Assembly (NCBI RefSeq): GCF_000235425.2 | Contig: NZ_KI912266.1 | Location: forward strand, 994,405-1,058,404 | Source: Pseudofrankia saprophytica | GTDB taxonomy: Bacteria > Actinomycetota > Actinomycetes > Frankiales > Frankiaceae | Length of the DNA stretch: 64,000 bases | Direction: 5' to 3' | In this document: positions 8,167 through 16,049 of the stretch, in pieces | Layout: the number at the start of each line of letters is the position of its first letter | How positions within the stretch are numbered: position 1 is the stretch's first letter | The notes under the pieces: model-generated | What the model was told of the DNA's origin: nothing | What the model saw: only the letters and a program-made list of their open reading frames with translations | Database searches by the model: none | Made by a program: the position numbers and the translations under genes

Positions 8167-9432
8167 CTACCCGTGGTTGCCAGCCGGCGGCTGGTGCGCG
8201 CCCAGGTAGGCGGCGGTCTGGCGGCCGGCGAGCTCGACGAGGTCCCCGAGCGTCAGGGAGAACTCGTCGAAGTGCAGACCCCAGGACGGTGGCGACTCGA
8301 TGGCCGGCAGCGACCGGGTGTCGCCGTTCGGGGCCGGCTCGGGCGTCACCGTGAGCCAGGCTCGCCCGCCCGCCTGCTGGCATTCGGCCGTGAGGAAGTC
8401 CGGATAGGTGACGAAACCGGTGCCGGCGGCCGGCAGGTTCGCGGGCGACAGCCCAGGTAGGGAGGCGCCGATGAGTGCGGCGGTGGGCAGGTAGGGCTCG
8501 AGCACCGCCTTGCCGCCCCCGAGCGCCGCCGGGTTGGTGCACAGCGTCCGCAGGTCGGTGGGGGCGGCCTCGAGGTCGGCCGTGGCCGCGGTGCCGCGCG
8601 ACGGCGCCGAGGGCAGGCCGAACCGAGCGTCGGCCGGCGCGTCCCCCTCGTAGGCCGAGTACGCGACGACGCAGCCGAACTCGTCGTGCCGCTGGCAGGC
8701 AGGGATCTTCGTCAGGTCGCCGCCGGTGAGCGCGCCCGCGTCGGCCGCGACCCGCACGTCCGCGCCGACCAGCAGCGCCGAGACGAGCAACGCCCGCTGG
8801 CCGGCGTCGGGCTCGATCTCCTCCTGAAGCAGCCGCAGCAGCATCTCCGCGCCCTGGTCGTCGCCGACGAGTACCACCGGCCGGCCCTGGTTGTCGTTGA
8901 GCAGGTAGTCGTTCCAGGCCGACTGGACGTCGGAGAAGGCGATGGAGCGGGCGATGTCGGACGGCCCGTCCGGCTGCAGTCGGGACACCACGGAGTACTG
9001 CTCGTAGGCCGGCGCGAACACGCGGCAGACCGTCGCGAACCGGGCCGCCTGTGCCCGGACCACCGCGATCTCGGTGTCGGTCGCCTTCAGCGGCGCGTTG
9101 CCGGCCGCGACCCGCGAGACGGTCGGGTACAGGTAGAAACAGTCGGCGCCCGGGTTCGCCGCCGGGCCGAATGGCTCCGTGCCCATCGGTCCGGCCGGGC
9201 CGACGGTGGTGGCGTCCAGCCCGGCGGCGCAGTTGTCGTCGACCGTCCCCGGCCGGCACACCCAGACGGTCGGATGCGCGACGGTGAGGTCGGCGGTGTC
9301 GATCGCGGGATTCGTCGGCGAGGCCGGCGCGGTCGCCGGGTCCGAGGCCGGAGTCCGGCCGCAGGCGGAACCGAGCAGAAGGGTCAGCAGCAGGGTCAGG
9401 ACGGCGGGCGGACGGGCCGAGCAGCGGCGCAT
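8167..9432 (-). CDS. DUF3089 alpha/beta-hydrolase-like lipoprotein with Asp at nucleophile elbow
   Basis: The protein begins MRRCSARPPAVLTLLLTLLL and continues into a lipobox-like LGSAC, so it is probably exported and lipid-anchored. The body matches DUF3089 proteins: WVCRPGTVDDNCAAGLDATT, CFYLYPTVSR, CRVFAPAYEQYS, DVQSAWNDYL. DUF3089 is an alpha/beta-hydrolase-like family whose nucleophile elbow is usually G-H-S-Q-G. Here it reads V-G-D-D-Q-G near residue 190, so the usual Ser is Asp. It may be inactive, or it may use an Asp nucleophile like haloalkane dehalogenases and epoxide hydrolases; both readings are inference. I chose the start at 9432 to give a proper signal sequence. Confidence 0.82.
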   Translation of the reverse strand: MRRCSARPPAVLTLLLTLLLGSACGRTPASDPATAPASPTNPAIDTADLTVAHPTVWVCRPGTVDDNCAAGLDATTVGPAGPMGTEPFGPAANPGADCFYLYPTVSRVAAGNAPLKATDTEIAVVRAQAARFATVCRVFAPAYEQYSVVSRLQPDGPSDIARSIAFSDVQSAWNDYLLNDNQGRPVVLVGDDQGAEMLLRLLQEEIEPDAGQRALLVSALLVGADVRVAADAGALTGGDLTKIPACQRHDEFGCVVAYSAYEGDAPADARFGLPSAPSRGTAATADLEAAPTDLRTLCTNPAALGGGKAVLEPYLPTAALIGASLPGLSPANLPAAGTGFVTYPDFLTAECQQAGGRAWLTVTPEPAPNGDTRSLPAIESPPSWGLHFDEFSLTLGDLVELAGRQTAAYLGAHQPPAGNHG

Positions 9433-9612
9433 CGAGACCTCTGAATCGTTGACGAAGGTCGATCGTGCCGGTGCCGGCGGCGGGCGACAAAGAAAACCGG
9501 CGGCCCTTGGCCGTCCGTCGGCCACCGCTTTACCGAACAGATCACCGCGTTGCGGGACAGTATGCACCGCCCGTTCCGTCGCTCTCGACCGGATGCCGGT
9601 CCGCCGCCCGAA

Positions 9613-9680
9613 GGGGCGTCTCAACCCACCACCTCGTGGGGGCGCCTCAACCCATTTCCCCGAAAGGGCGTCTCAGCCCG
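9613..9680. repeat. Three imperfect direct repeats
   Basis: The motif GGGCGTCTCAACCCA recurs three times with about 25-bp spacing (near 9613, 9637 and 9665) with one or two changes each. The last copy runs into the 3' end of the xdhC-like gene. Function is unknown. Confidence 0.5.
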
Positions 9681-10941
9681 CCACGTCGACGGAGACGCCG
9701 TGGATGCGACCCGCCGTGCGGCCCAGCGGCGCACCGGTGCCGCCCCACATCGTCTGGATGATCTCGGCGGCGATCGAGACCGCGGTCTCCTCGGGGGTTC
9801 GCCCGCCGATGTCCAGGCCGATCGGAGAGCGCAGGCGGGCCAGCTCGTGGTCGGCGAGGCCGTCCTCGCGCAGGCGACGCAGCCGGTCCTCGTGCGTCCT
9901 GCGGGAGCCCATCGCGCCGACGTAGCCCGCGGGCGAACGCAGCGCCGCGCGCAGCAGCGGAACGTCGAATTTCGGGTCGTGCGTCAGCACGCAGACCACC
10001 GTCCGCTCATCCACCGGGACCCGGGCGAAATACCGCGCCGGCCATTCGCAGACCACCTCGTGCGCGGCGGGGAAGCGCCGGGTGGTCGCGAAGACCGGCC
10101 GCGCGTCGCAGACCGTCACCCGGTACCCGAGGAAGCGGCCCAGCGAGACCACCGCGGCGGCGTAGTCGATCGCGCCGAACACGAGCATCCGCGGCGGCGG
10201 CGCGAACGACTGCACGAACACCGTGACCGCGTCCGCCGGCAGGCCGGCCGCCTCGGCCGCGATGCCGGGGGCGGCGATCCGCGGCTCCCGTTCCTCGCCG
10301 GTGGTGCCAGGACCTGAGGGAGTGGTGGCGGCCGCGTCCACCGGGGAGCGCTGTCCCGAGGGACCGTAGTGGCGCAGGCCGGTGTGGCCGGCGGCGAGCA
10401 TGCCACGAGCGTCGTCGATGACGGCGTGGTCGAGCCCCGGCGCGCCCAGGCTGCCCACCACCCGGTCCGCCCAGACGGCCACCTGCCGGCCGACCGGCAT
10501 CGAGCTGGTCGACCGCTCCGCGCTGGTCGATGGGTCCGCGCTGGTCGGTGGGTCGGCCGGGCCCGAGAGGACGGTGACGAGGGCGACCGGGACGTCGGCC
10601 GCGATCGCGTCCAGCACCTCGAAGAGCGGCTCGCCCGCCGGCGAGACCAGCACGTCGATCACGCCGCCGCAGGTCAGGCCGACGGCGAAGGCGTCGTCGT
10701 CGGAGATGCCGTAGGTCTCGAGCACGGCCGTGCCGGTGGCGAGCACGTCGGTCGCCACCTGGTAGACGGCGCCTTCCACGCACCCGCCCGACACGCTGCC
10801 GAGCGCCTCGCCCGTCGCGTCGACGGCCATCGCCGCGCCGGGCTGGCGCGGGGCGCTGCCGCGCACCCCCACCACCGTCGCGACCGCGAACGACGTCCCG
10901 GCGCGGCGCCAGCCGCGCAGCTGCTCGGTCAACTCCCGCAT
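9673..10941 (-). CDS. XdhC/CoxI family molybdoenzyme maturation factor
   Basis: The N-terminal XdhC/CoxI domain shows FAVATVVGVRGSAPRQPGAA and GSVSGGCVEGAV with its conserved Cys, followed by LTCGGVIDVLV. The C-terminal XdhC Rossmann domain starts at MLVFGAIDYAAAVVSLG and ends with PIGLDIGGRTPEETAVSIAA. These proteins bind molybdenum cofactor and insert its sulfurated form into xanthine-dehydrogenase or CO-dehydrogenase type hydroxylases. A Ser/Thr/Pro-rich insert of about 90 residues separates the domains. The ATG at 10941 has GGAGGG upstream. The divergent neighbour is a MobA-like nucleotidyltransferase, a classic partner. No hydroxylase subunit lies in the window. Confidence 0.88.
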   Translation of the reverse strand: MRELTEQLRGWRRAGTSFAVATVVGVRGSAPRQPGAAMAVDATGEALGSVSGGCVEGAVYQVATDVLATGTAVLETYGISDDDAFAVGLTCGGVIDVLVSPAGEPLFEVLDAIAADVPVALVTVLSGPADPPTSADPSTSAERSTSSMPVGRQVAVWADRVVGSLGAPGLDHAVIDDARGMLAAGHTGLRHYGPSGQRSPVDAAATTPSGPGTTGEEREPRIAAPGIAAEAAGLPADAVTVFVQSFAPPPRMLVFGAIDYAAAVVSLGRFLGYRVTVCDARPVFATTRRFPAAHEVVCEWPARYFARVPVDERTVVCVLTHDPKFDVPLLRAALRSPAGYVGAMGSRRTHEDRLRRLREDGLADHELARLRSPIGLDIGGRTPEETAVSIAAEIIQTMWGGTGAPLGRTAGRIHGVSVDVAG

Positions 10942-11151
10942 CGTGCCGTCACCCTCCGCCATCGCCAGCCCGCTCGGGTGCCTCAAGGGTTGCGCGCTCG
11001 CCGGACACACGCATCCGCCTCCGTGCCGGCCTTCGGCACATTGGGCTATCGCCCAACATTAGCGAGGCATGCCGCCATGGGCCCGGGTATCGAGGTCTCG
11101 GTATCGAGGTTTTGGAGTGACCGTCGCGGCGCGGACCGGTAAGAACCACCT

Positions 11152-11850
11152 GTGCGAGTGGCGGGGCTTCTGTTGGCGGCGGGAGCCGGCCGGCGCCTTG
11201 GGATGCCCAAGGGGTTGCTGACGTGGGCCGGCACGCCGCTGGTGGTGAGGGGCGCCCGCCTGCTGACCGCCGGGGGCTGTTCACCGCTGGCGGTGACCGT
11301 CGGGGCGGCGGCCGAGGAGGTCGCCGCCGCCCTGGCCGGCGCGGGCGCCACCGACGGCGGCCCGCCGGCCGTGGCGCCGGCACGGGTCGTCCGGGTGGAC
11401 GACTGGGCCGAGGGCATGGGTGCGTCGCTGCGCGCGGGCCTCGCCGCGTTCACGGCGGATCACGTGGACGCGGTGGTCGTCGCGCTCGTCGACCAGCCGC
11501 TCGTCAGCCCCGCGCTCATCCGCCGCCTCATCGGCGCGGCGAACACGGCCGCCGAGGGTACGGACGCCGAGGGCGCCGGCGAGCGGCCGAGGCCGGCGGC
11601 GATCGTCGCCGGCTACGCGGGCCGGCCGCGCACCCCGGTGCTACTGCGCCGTGAGGTCTGGCCGGACGTCGCCCAGCTGGCTCGCGGTGACGTCGGCGCC
11701 CGTGCCTGGCTGCGCGCCAACCCGGACCGCGTGCTCCAGGTGCCCTGTGAGGACGTCGGCAGTCCCGACGACATCGACACCGCCGCCGACCTGACCCGCC
11801 TGACGGCGGACACCAGGCTCCAGCTCGAGCGGCGGGAGGGCCCGGGCTAG
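11152..11850 (+). CDS. MobA-like NTP transferase (MocA/MobA family)
   Basis: The start GTG gives VRVAGLLLAAGAGRRLGMPKG, the nucleotide-binding signature (LAAGxGxRxGxPK) of molybdopterin nucleotidyltransferases. Conserved later elements are DDWAEGMGASLRAGL, VVALVDQPLVSP and YAGRPRTPVLLRREVW. The length (232 residues) and pattern fit MocA-type enzymes that make molybdopterin cytosine dinucleotide for the xanthine-dehydrogenase family. This agrees with the divergent XdhC gene 210 bp away. CTP specificity is inferred from family and context. Its last four bases overlap the end of the convergent DUF6158 gene. Confidence 0.87.
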   Translation: MRVAGLLLAAGAGRRLGMPKGLLTWAGTPLVVRGARLLTAGGCSPLAVTVGAAAEEVAAALAGAGATDGGPPAVAPARVVRVDDWAEGMGASLRAGLAAFTADHVDAVVVALVDQPLVSPALIRRLIGAANTAAEGTDAEGAGERPRPAAIVAGYAGRPRTPVLLRREVWPDVAQLARGDVGARAWLRANPDRVLQVPCEDVGSPDDIDTAADLTRLTADTRLQLERREGPG

Positions 11851-12095
11851 GCGGGAAGGCCCGCCGCGCGGCGCCGGCCGGCGCGGGTGCGGCGCGGGTC
11901 GGGGCTGGCCGCGTCCGGGAAACGGCGCAGATACTCGCGCTCCAGCTCCATCATCCGCCGGGTATGCGTCTCGAACGCGTCCTCGCTGCCCTCGAGAAAC
12001 GTCGCGTGCCGGGTCCGGTGCAGCTGGCGCACCTCACGAACCAGAGCCGCGTCGGACAGCTCGCGGCCGGGGATGCCGTCTGGGCGGTGGCTCAT
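11847..12095 (-). CDS. DUF6158 family small protein
   Basis: This 82-residue charged helical protein carries the pattern RELSDAALVREVRQLHRTRH ... FETHTRRMMELEREYLRRFP and ends with RTRAGRR. It closely resembles the actinobacterial family annotated DUF6158. It is cytosolic and of unknown function. Its 3' end overlaps the MobA-like gene by four bases in convergent orientation. Confidence 0.8.
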   Translation of the reverse strand: MSHRPDGIPGRELSDAALVREVRQLHRTRHATFLEGSEDAFETHTRRMMELEREYLRRFPDAASPDPRRTRAGRRRAAGLPA

Positions 12096-12228
12096 TCTCC
12101 AGAGCTACCCCCCACCCCAACCCATCAACCCCCTGTCAATGAACCAGCACCAACCGTACTCAAGATCACCCTTCAACCACGGCGACTCCGAACCCGCGAC
12201 GCACCCGAGCTGGCGCAGGCGCGGCCCC

Positions 12229-12279
12229 GAGCGACGGGATCCCTGCGGAATCTGCGAAGCCGATTCCGCAGGTCGTGAG
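12229..12279. repeat. Palindromic GCGAAGCC-loop element, copy 2 (51-bp direct repeat)
   Basis: An 11-bp perfect stem, CCTGCGGAATC (12242-12252) with GATTCCGCAGG (12262-12272), encloses TGCGAAGCC. The surrounding 51 bp recur at 12457-12507 with four differences, so the repeated unit is larger than the hairpin itself. Confidence 0.75.
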
Positions 12280-12309
12280 GTGGCCCCGCGAGCGTCGCGG
12301 CTTCGGTTT

Positions 12310-12545
12310 GGTGACGTTCAGCGGTGGGTGACCGTGCTGGCGCGGAGGCGCGCCTCGCGGAGGCCCGGCCCCGGAGCGAAGCGAACGGGGTTGGGCCGCA
12401 GCGAGGTCGCCGCAGCGCCCATGAGCGGAGGAGGACGGCGCGCGGAGGTCCCGTGGGAGCGACGGGGTCCCTGCGGAATCGGCGAAGCCGATTTCGGAGG
12501 TCGTGAGTACGGGGCCGGAGCGCGCCGCCCGCACGGAGCGAACCA
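12310..12545. repeat. Composite dispersed repeat interrupted by a palindromic element
   Basis: The segment starting GGTGACGTTCAGCGGTGGG at 12310 and the segment ending CCCGCACGGAGCGAACCA at 12545 are both present, in reverse orientation and close together, at 37616-37712. The version here is longer and contains the 51-bp hairpin unit at 12457-12507, so it looks like the same element interrupted or expanded. Confidence 0.65.
12457..12507. repeat. Palindromic GCGAAGCC-loop element, copy 3
   Basis: The second copy of the 51-bp unit has arms CCTGCGGAATCGGC and GCCGATTTCGGAGG flanking a GAA triloop, with two mismatched positions, one of which can form G-U. It lies inside the composite repeat 12310-12545. 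Confidence 0.75.
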
Positions 12546-12548
12546 ATG

Positions 12549-12827
12549 TCACAGCGGTTCCGGCGTAGGGATCGGCGGAACGGGAATGTCGGGGCCTGGC
12601 ACCGGCGGGAACGGGTCCGGCGCCGGTGACGGCGGGACCGGGTCCGGATCGGGGACCGGGAGCGTGGGGTCCGGGCCCGGCCCCGGGGGAACCGGCTCGC
12701 CGGGGCCCGGCGTCGGACCGGGCGACGGCGGCGGCAGCACCGCGCGGCGCGGCGGCGGCGCCGTCGGCGCCAGGCGCGCGGCCCGGGCCGTCATCCTCGT
12801 GCGGCTTGGGAGTGTTGTGGAGCTCAT
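12549..12827 (-). CDS. Proline-rich small protein
   Basis: This is a 92-residue protein. After a basic head (MSSTTLPSRTRMTARAAR) the remainder is Pro/Gly/Asp-rich with PDPDP, PGPDIP and PPIPTPEP motifs, so it is predicted to be extended and disordered. There is no signal peptide or known domain. The case for a real gene is the excellent Shine-Dalgarno AGAGGAGG six bases before the ATG, plus the isolated position with no better overlapping frame. It might be a cell-surface or scaffolding peptide; function is unknown. Confidence 0.6.
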   Translation of the reverse strand: MSSTTLPSRTRMTARAARLAPTAPPPRRAVLPPPSPGPTPGPGEPVPPGPGPDPTLPVPDPDPVPPSPAPDPFPPVPGPDIPVPPIPTPEPL

Positions 12828-13374
12828 ATCGGCCTCCTCTACTGCACCTACCCAACGTCACCCTTCTACCGCCGATCTCGCTCCCCCATGCCCACCAACA
12901 CAGCGAAATACGGCGCTTGGGGTCCGGCCGCGCTCCGCCCGCCCTACCTGACGCCGATGATCACGGGCGTCGGCGGCCGAGCCCGTTCCGGAGCATTCGC
13001 CAAACGCTGGCCCAAATCGGCCACACTGAGCGATGGGGCCAACACGAAAAGGGGGTGACTACCCGCGCGAAGGCGTCCATGCGGCACTCGGCTAGGATCG
13101 GCCGGACAAGTCGACCGCCTGGCGATGATGCTGGCCGACGACCACGGGGGCCACCCGTAGCGGATGGTGGGCCGGCCTTGTGCCGGTGATGGGTGACAAC
13201 CTGGACCGGCGAAGCCGATTCGGAAGGAGCCCCAACCGCGACGGGGTGGAGGGCACACAGCGGCCCGGAGCGGATGGCGCGCTGATACCAGGCGGCAGAC
13301 GCAACGGGTCAGCGGTATTTGTTCGAGCACCGGCGGCTCGCGCGCGAGGCCCGGCAAGACAGACGGAGGGCGCG
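12828..13374. other. Intergenic region before Hsp70-WD40 gene
   Basis: No frame here resembles a known protein. A degraded GCGAAGCC-loop element lies at 13204-13225 (ACCGGC-GAA-GCCGATT core). The 3' end carries the GGAGGG ribosome-binding site of the Hsp70-WD40 gene at about 13364-13369, which fixes its GTG start. Confidence 0.5.
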
Positions 13375-15747
13375 GTGGCTGAGCCGATCCTCGCGATCGA
13401 CTACGGCACCTTCCGTGCGTCCGCGGCGTACGTGGTCGACGGTCAGGTCGAGCTGGTCAGGGAGTCCGCCAGCGGAGCGGTGTCCTGGCCGTCCTCGGTG
13501 TTCGCGGACGGCGAGAATCTGATCATCGGGACGCTCGCCGAGCGTCGCAAGCGGATCTGGCCCGCGGCGTACCGCGGCGAGGTCAAGCGGGACCTGCGCC
13601 GTGAGGCACCGGTGGTGCTCGACGGGCGGACCTACCCGCCGGCCCGGCTGGTCACCGCGACGATGGCCGCGCTGAAGACCGAGGCGGAGGCGCAGCTCGG
13701 CGGGCCGCTGCCACGCGCCGTCGTCACCATTCCCGCGGTCTACGACCCCACCGGCCCGCTGCGCCGGCTCATGATCGGTGCCGCCGAGGCCGCCGGGTTC
13801 GTCGACGTCGACCTGCTCGCCGAGCCGGTCGCCGCCGCCTGGGCGCCCCTGGGCGCGGGCCGCCCGCACCCTGGCGACCTGATGCTGGTCTATGACCTCG
13901 GCGGCGGCACGTTCGACGCGGCGTTGATCGCGGTCGGTTCATCCGGCCGGCACGAGGTGATCGGGCACTCCTCGCTCTTCGACTGCGGCGGTCGCGACCT
14001 CGACCAGCTGCTCTTCGACGAGATCCTCAGCATCCACGGGCCGAGCCTCGAGCCGCTGCTCAACCCGACGGGCCCGGGCGAGGTCTTCCAGACAGCCGCC
14101 CGGCGCACCCGCCACGAACTGATCGACTTCGCCAGGACGCTGAAGCACCAGCTCACCGACGTGCCGATGGTCGAGGACGTGTTCGGCCCGGCGGGGCTGC
14201 TCGTCGGCATCGACCGTGAGCGCTTCGTCCAGCTCGCCTCGCCGACGCTGGCCCGCACGATGGCCTGCTGCCAGCACCTGCTCGACGCCGCCGACATCCC
14301 GGCGGAGAAGCTGGGCGGGGTACTGCTCGTCGGCGGCGGCTCGCGGATGCCGGTGGTCGCGGACATCCTGTCCGGCAAGCTGGGCGTCGCCACCGACTGG
14401 CCGTCCCAGCAGCTGTTCGTCCCGTCGGACCCGGAACTCGCGGTCGTACGGGGCGCGGCGGCCTGGGCCGCGTCGGTCTCCACCCGGCGCACGGTCGCGG
14501 CCCGGCCCAGCCCCGTCGTCCAGCCGGCCCGCTGGGAGATCCCGGGCGGCACGGCGACGATGGTCCGCTGGCTCGCCGAGCCGGGCGCCCGGTTCGAGGC
14601 GGGGACGGTGCTCGCCCGGGTGCGGCTGACCGACGGCTCGCTGTTCGACCTGGCCGCGGAGGCGTCCGGCAGCCTGCTGCACACGCACGCCAGACCGGGC
14701 ATGTCGATCACCGAGCACGACTGGATCGCCACCACCCTGCCGACCTCGCCGGTGCCGCTCGGCCAGTCGCGGGGTGGCGGCGGCGGTGGCGCCGACCGCG
14801 GGGGCGCCGACCTGCGCGGCGGGACGATGGAGCGCTCGCACCGGCCGGCGCACCTCGTCGAGGTCAGCATGCGGGCAACCCTGGCCGGCCACGAACGCGA
14901 CGTCACGAGCTGCGACTTCTCTCCCGACGGCCGGGTGCTGGCCACCACCAGCAAGGACGGCATCCAGCTCTGGGACGTGGCCACCGGGCGGTCGGTGGAC
15001 GAGCTGGTCGTCCCCGGCCGCAAGAGCTCGATCCCGAACAGCTGCGCGTTCTCCCCCGATGGCAAACTGCTCGCCATCACCGGCAGCGACAAGATCATTC
15101 GACTCTTCGACGTGGCGACCAGGGCCGAGACGATGACGTTCTCCGGACACAAGGGCCCCGTCTACGGCTGCGCCTTCTCCCCCGACGGGACCCTGCTGGC
15201 CACCACCAGCACCGACCGGACCGTCAGGCTGTGGGGGGTCTCGACCGGCAAACAGATCGCCAGCCTCACCGGCGAACACCGCGGCTCGATCTACGGCTGC
15301 GCGTTCTCCCCCGATGGGCGGCTGCTGGTCTCGGCTGGCGCCGAGGCGATCTTCCTCTGGGACGTCGCGCTCGGCGAGAGCATCATGAAGGTGCCCGGGC
15401 ACACGAACTTCGCGAACGGGTGCGCCTTCTCGCCCGACGGCCTGCTGCTCGCGACCACCAGCAACGACGGCACGCGGGTGACCGACGTCCCGACCGGCAC
15501 GACGACGATGACGCTCGGTGGTTCGGCGCAGAGCTGCGCGTTCTCTCCGGACGGCCAGCTGCTCGCGACCGCGAGCACCGACGACGTCGCCCGCCTCTGG
15601 GACGTCAGCACCGGAGTCGAGGTCGCAACACTGTCCGGCCACAGCGGCACCGTCATGAGCTGCGCGTTCGCCCCGTTCGGCCTGCTGCTGGCGACGACGA
15701 GCACCGATGCCACCGCCCGCCTCTGGGAGATCATCTACACCCGCTAG
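13375..15747 (+). CDS. Hsp70-like ATPase fused to lipoyl-like domain and seven WD40 repeats
   Basis: The 790-residue protein has three parts. Residues 1-370 are an Hsp70/actin-fold ATPase: phosphate-1 ILAIDYGTFRAS, LAEPVAAAW, phosphate-2 VYDLGGGTFDAAL near 175, and adenosine motif LLVGGGSRMPVV near 319. Residues about 390-455 resemble a biotinyl/lipoyl-like hammerhead (WLAEPGARFEAGTVLARV ... PGMSITEHDWI) without a modifiable Lys. After a Gly-rich linker, residues about 497-790 hold seven WD40 repeats, each with CxFSPDGxLLATTS and most with a RLWDV-type strand, enough for one closed propeller. The canonical peptide-binding domain is absent. The GTG at 13375 follows GGAGGG. It is probably a chaperone-like signalling scaffold; clients are unknown. 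Confidence 0.9.
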   Translation: MAEPILAIDYGTFRASAAYVVDGQVELVRESASGAVSWPSSVFADGENLIIGTLAERRKRIWPAAYRGEVKRDLRREAPVVLDGRTYPPARLVTATMAALKTEAEAQLGGPLPRAVVTIPAVYDPTGPLRRLMIGAAEAAGFVDVDLLAEPVAAAWAPLGAGRPHPGDLMLVYDLGGGTFDAALIAVGSSGRHEVIGHSSLFDCGGRDLDQLLFDEILSIHGPSLEPLLNPTGPGEVFQTAARRTRHELIDFARTLKHQLTDVPMVEDVFGPAGLLVGIDRERFVQLASPTLARTMACCQHLLDAADIPAEKLGGVLLVGGGSRMPVVADILSGKLGVATDWPSQQLFVPSDPELAVVRGAAAWAASVSTRRTVAARPSPVVQPARWEIPGGTATMVRWLAEPGARFEAGTVLARVRLTDGSLFDLAAEASGSLLHTHARPGMSITEHDWIATTLPTSPVPLGQSRGGGGGGADRGGADLRGGTMERSHRPAHLVEVSMRATLAGHERDVTSCDFSPDGRVLATTSKDGIQLWDVATGRSVDELVVPGRKSSIPNSCAFSPDGKLLAITGSDKIIRLFDVATRAETMTFSGHKGPVYGCAFSPDGTLLATTSTDRTVRLWGVSTGKQIASLTGEHRGSIYGCAFSPDGRLLVSAGAEAIFLWDVALGESIMKVPGHTNFANGCAFSPDGLLLATTSNDGTRVTDVPTGTTTMTLGGSAQSCAFSPDGQLLATASTDDVARLWDVSTGVEVATLSGHSGTVMSCAFAPFGLLLATTSTDATARLWEIIYTR

Positions 15748-15772
15748 GCACGGTCCAGCCGCCGGACGCCGT

Positions 15773-15809
15773 CCGTCGGGTACCGCGTCGCTTGACGCGT
15801 AGCCGACGG
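15773..15809. terminator. Terminator hairpin after Hsp70-WD40 gene
   Basis: CCGTCGG (15773-15779) pairs with CCGACGG (15803-15809), and CGCGTC pairs with GACGCG inside, with small bulges. It lies 26 bp after the stop codon. No T-run follows. Confidence 0.6.
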
Positions 15810-16049
15810 ATGGCTGATCGTTGACGCTCCGATGGCCAGCTCTCGACGCCCGGAACCACGCATGGAATCGTCCGCGTGGCCTAATGACTACGTGGTGTGT
15901 CGACCCGTCATGGTGAGTCACCCCACGTTGCCCTGGTCCCCCCTTCTGACGCCGGCCAGAATGGGCCGTTAACCGCAGGTTCCCCGTCCGTCTGTCCGAC
16001 GCCGGCGCCCGCAGGGCGCCAGAGACGCCAAGCCCGATGAGGAGCGCGC

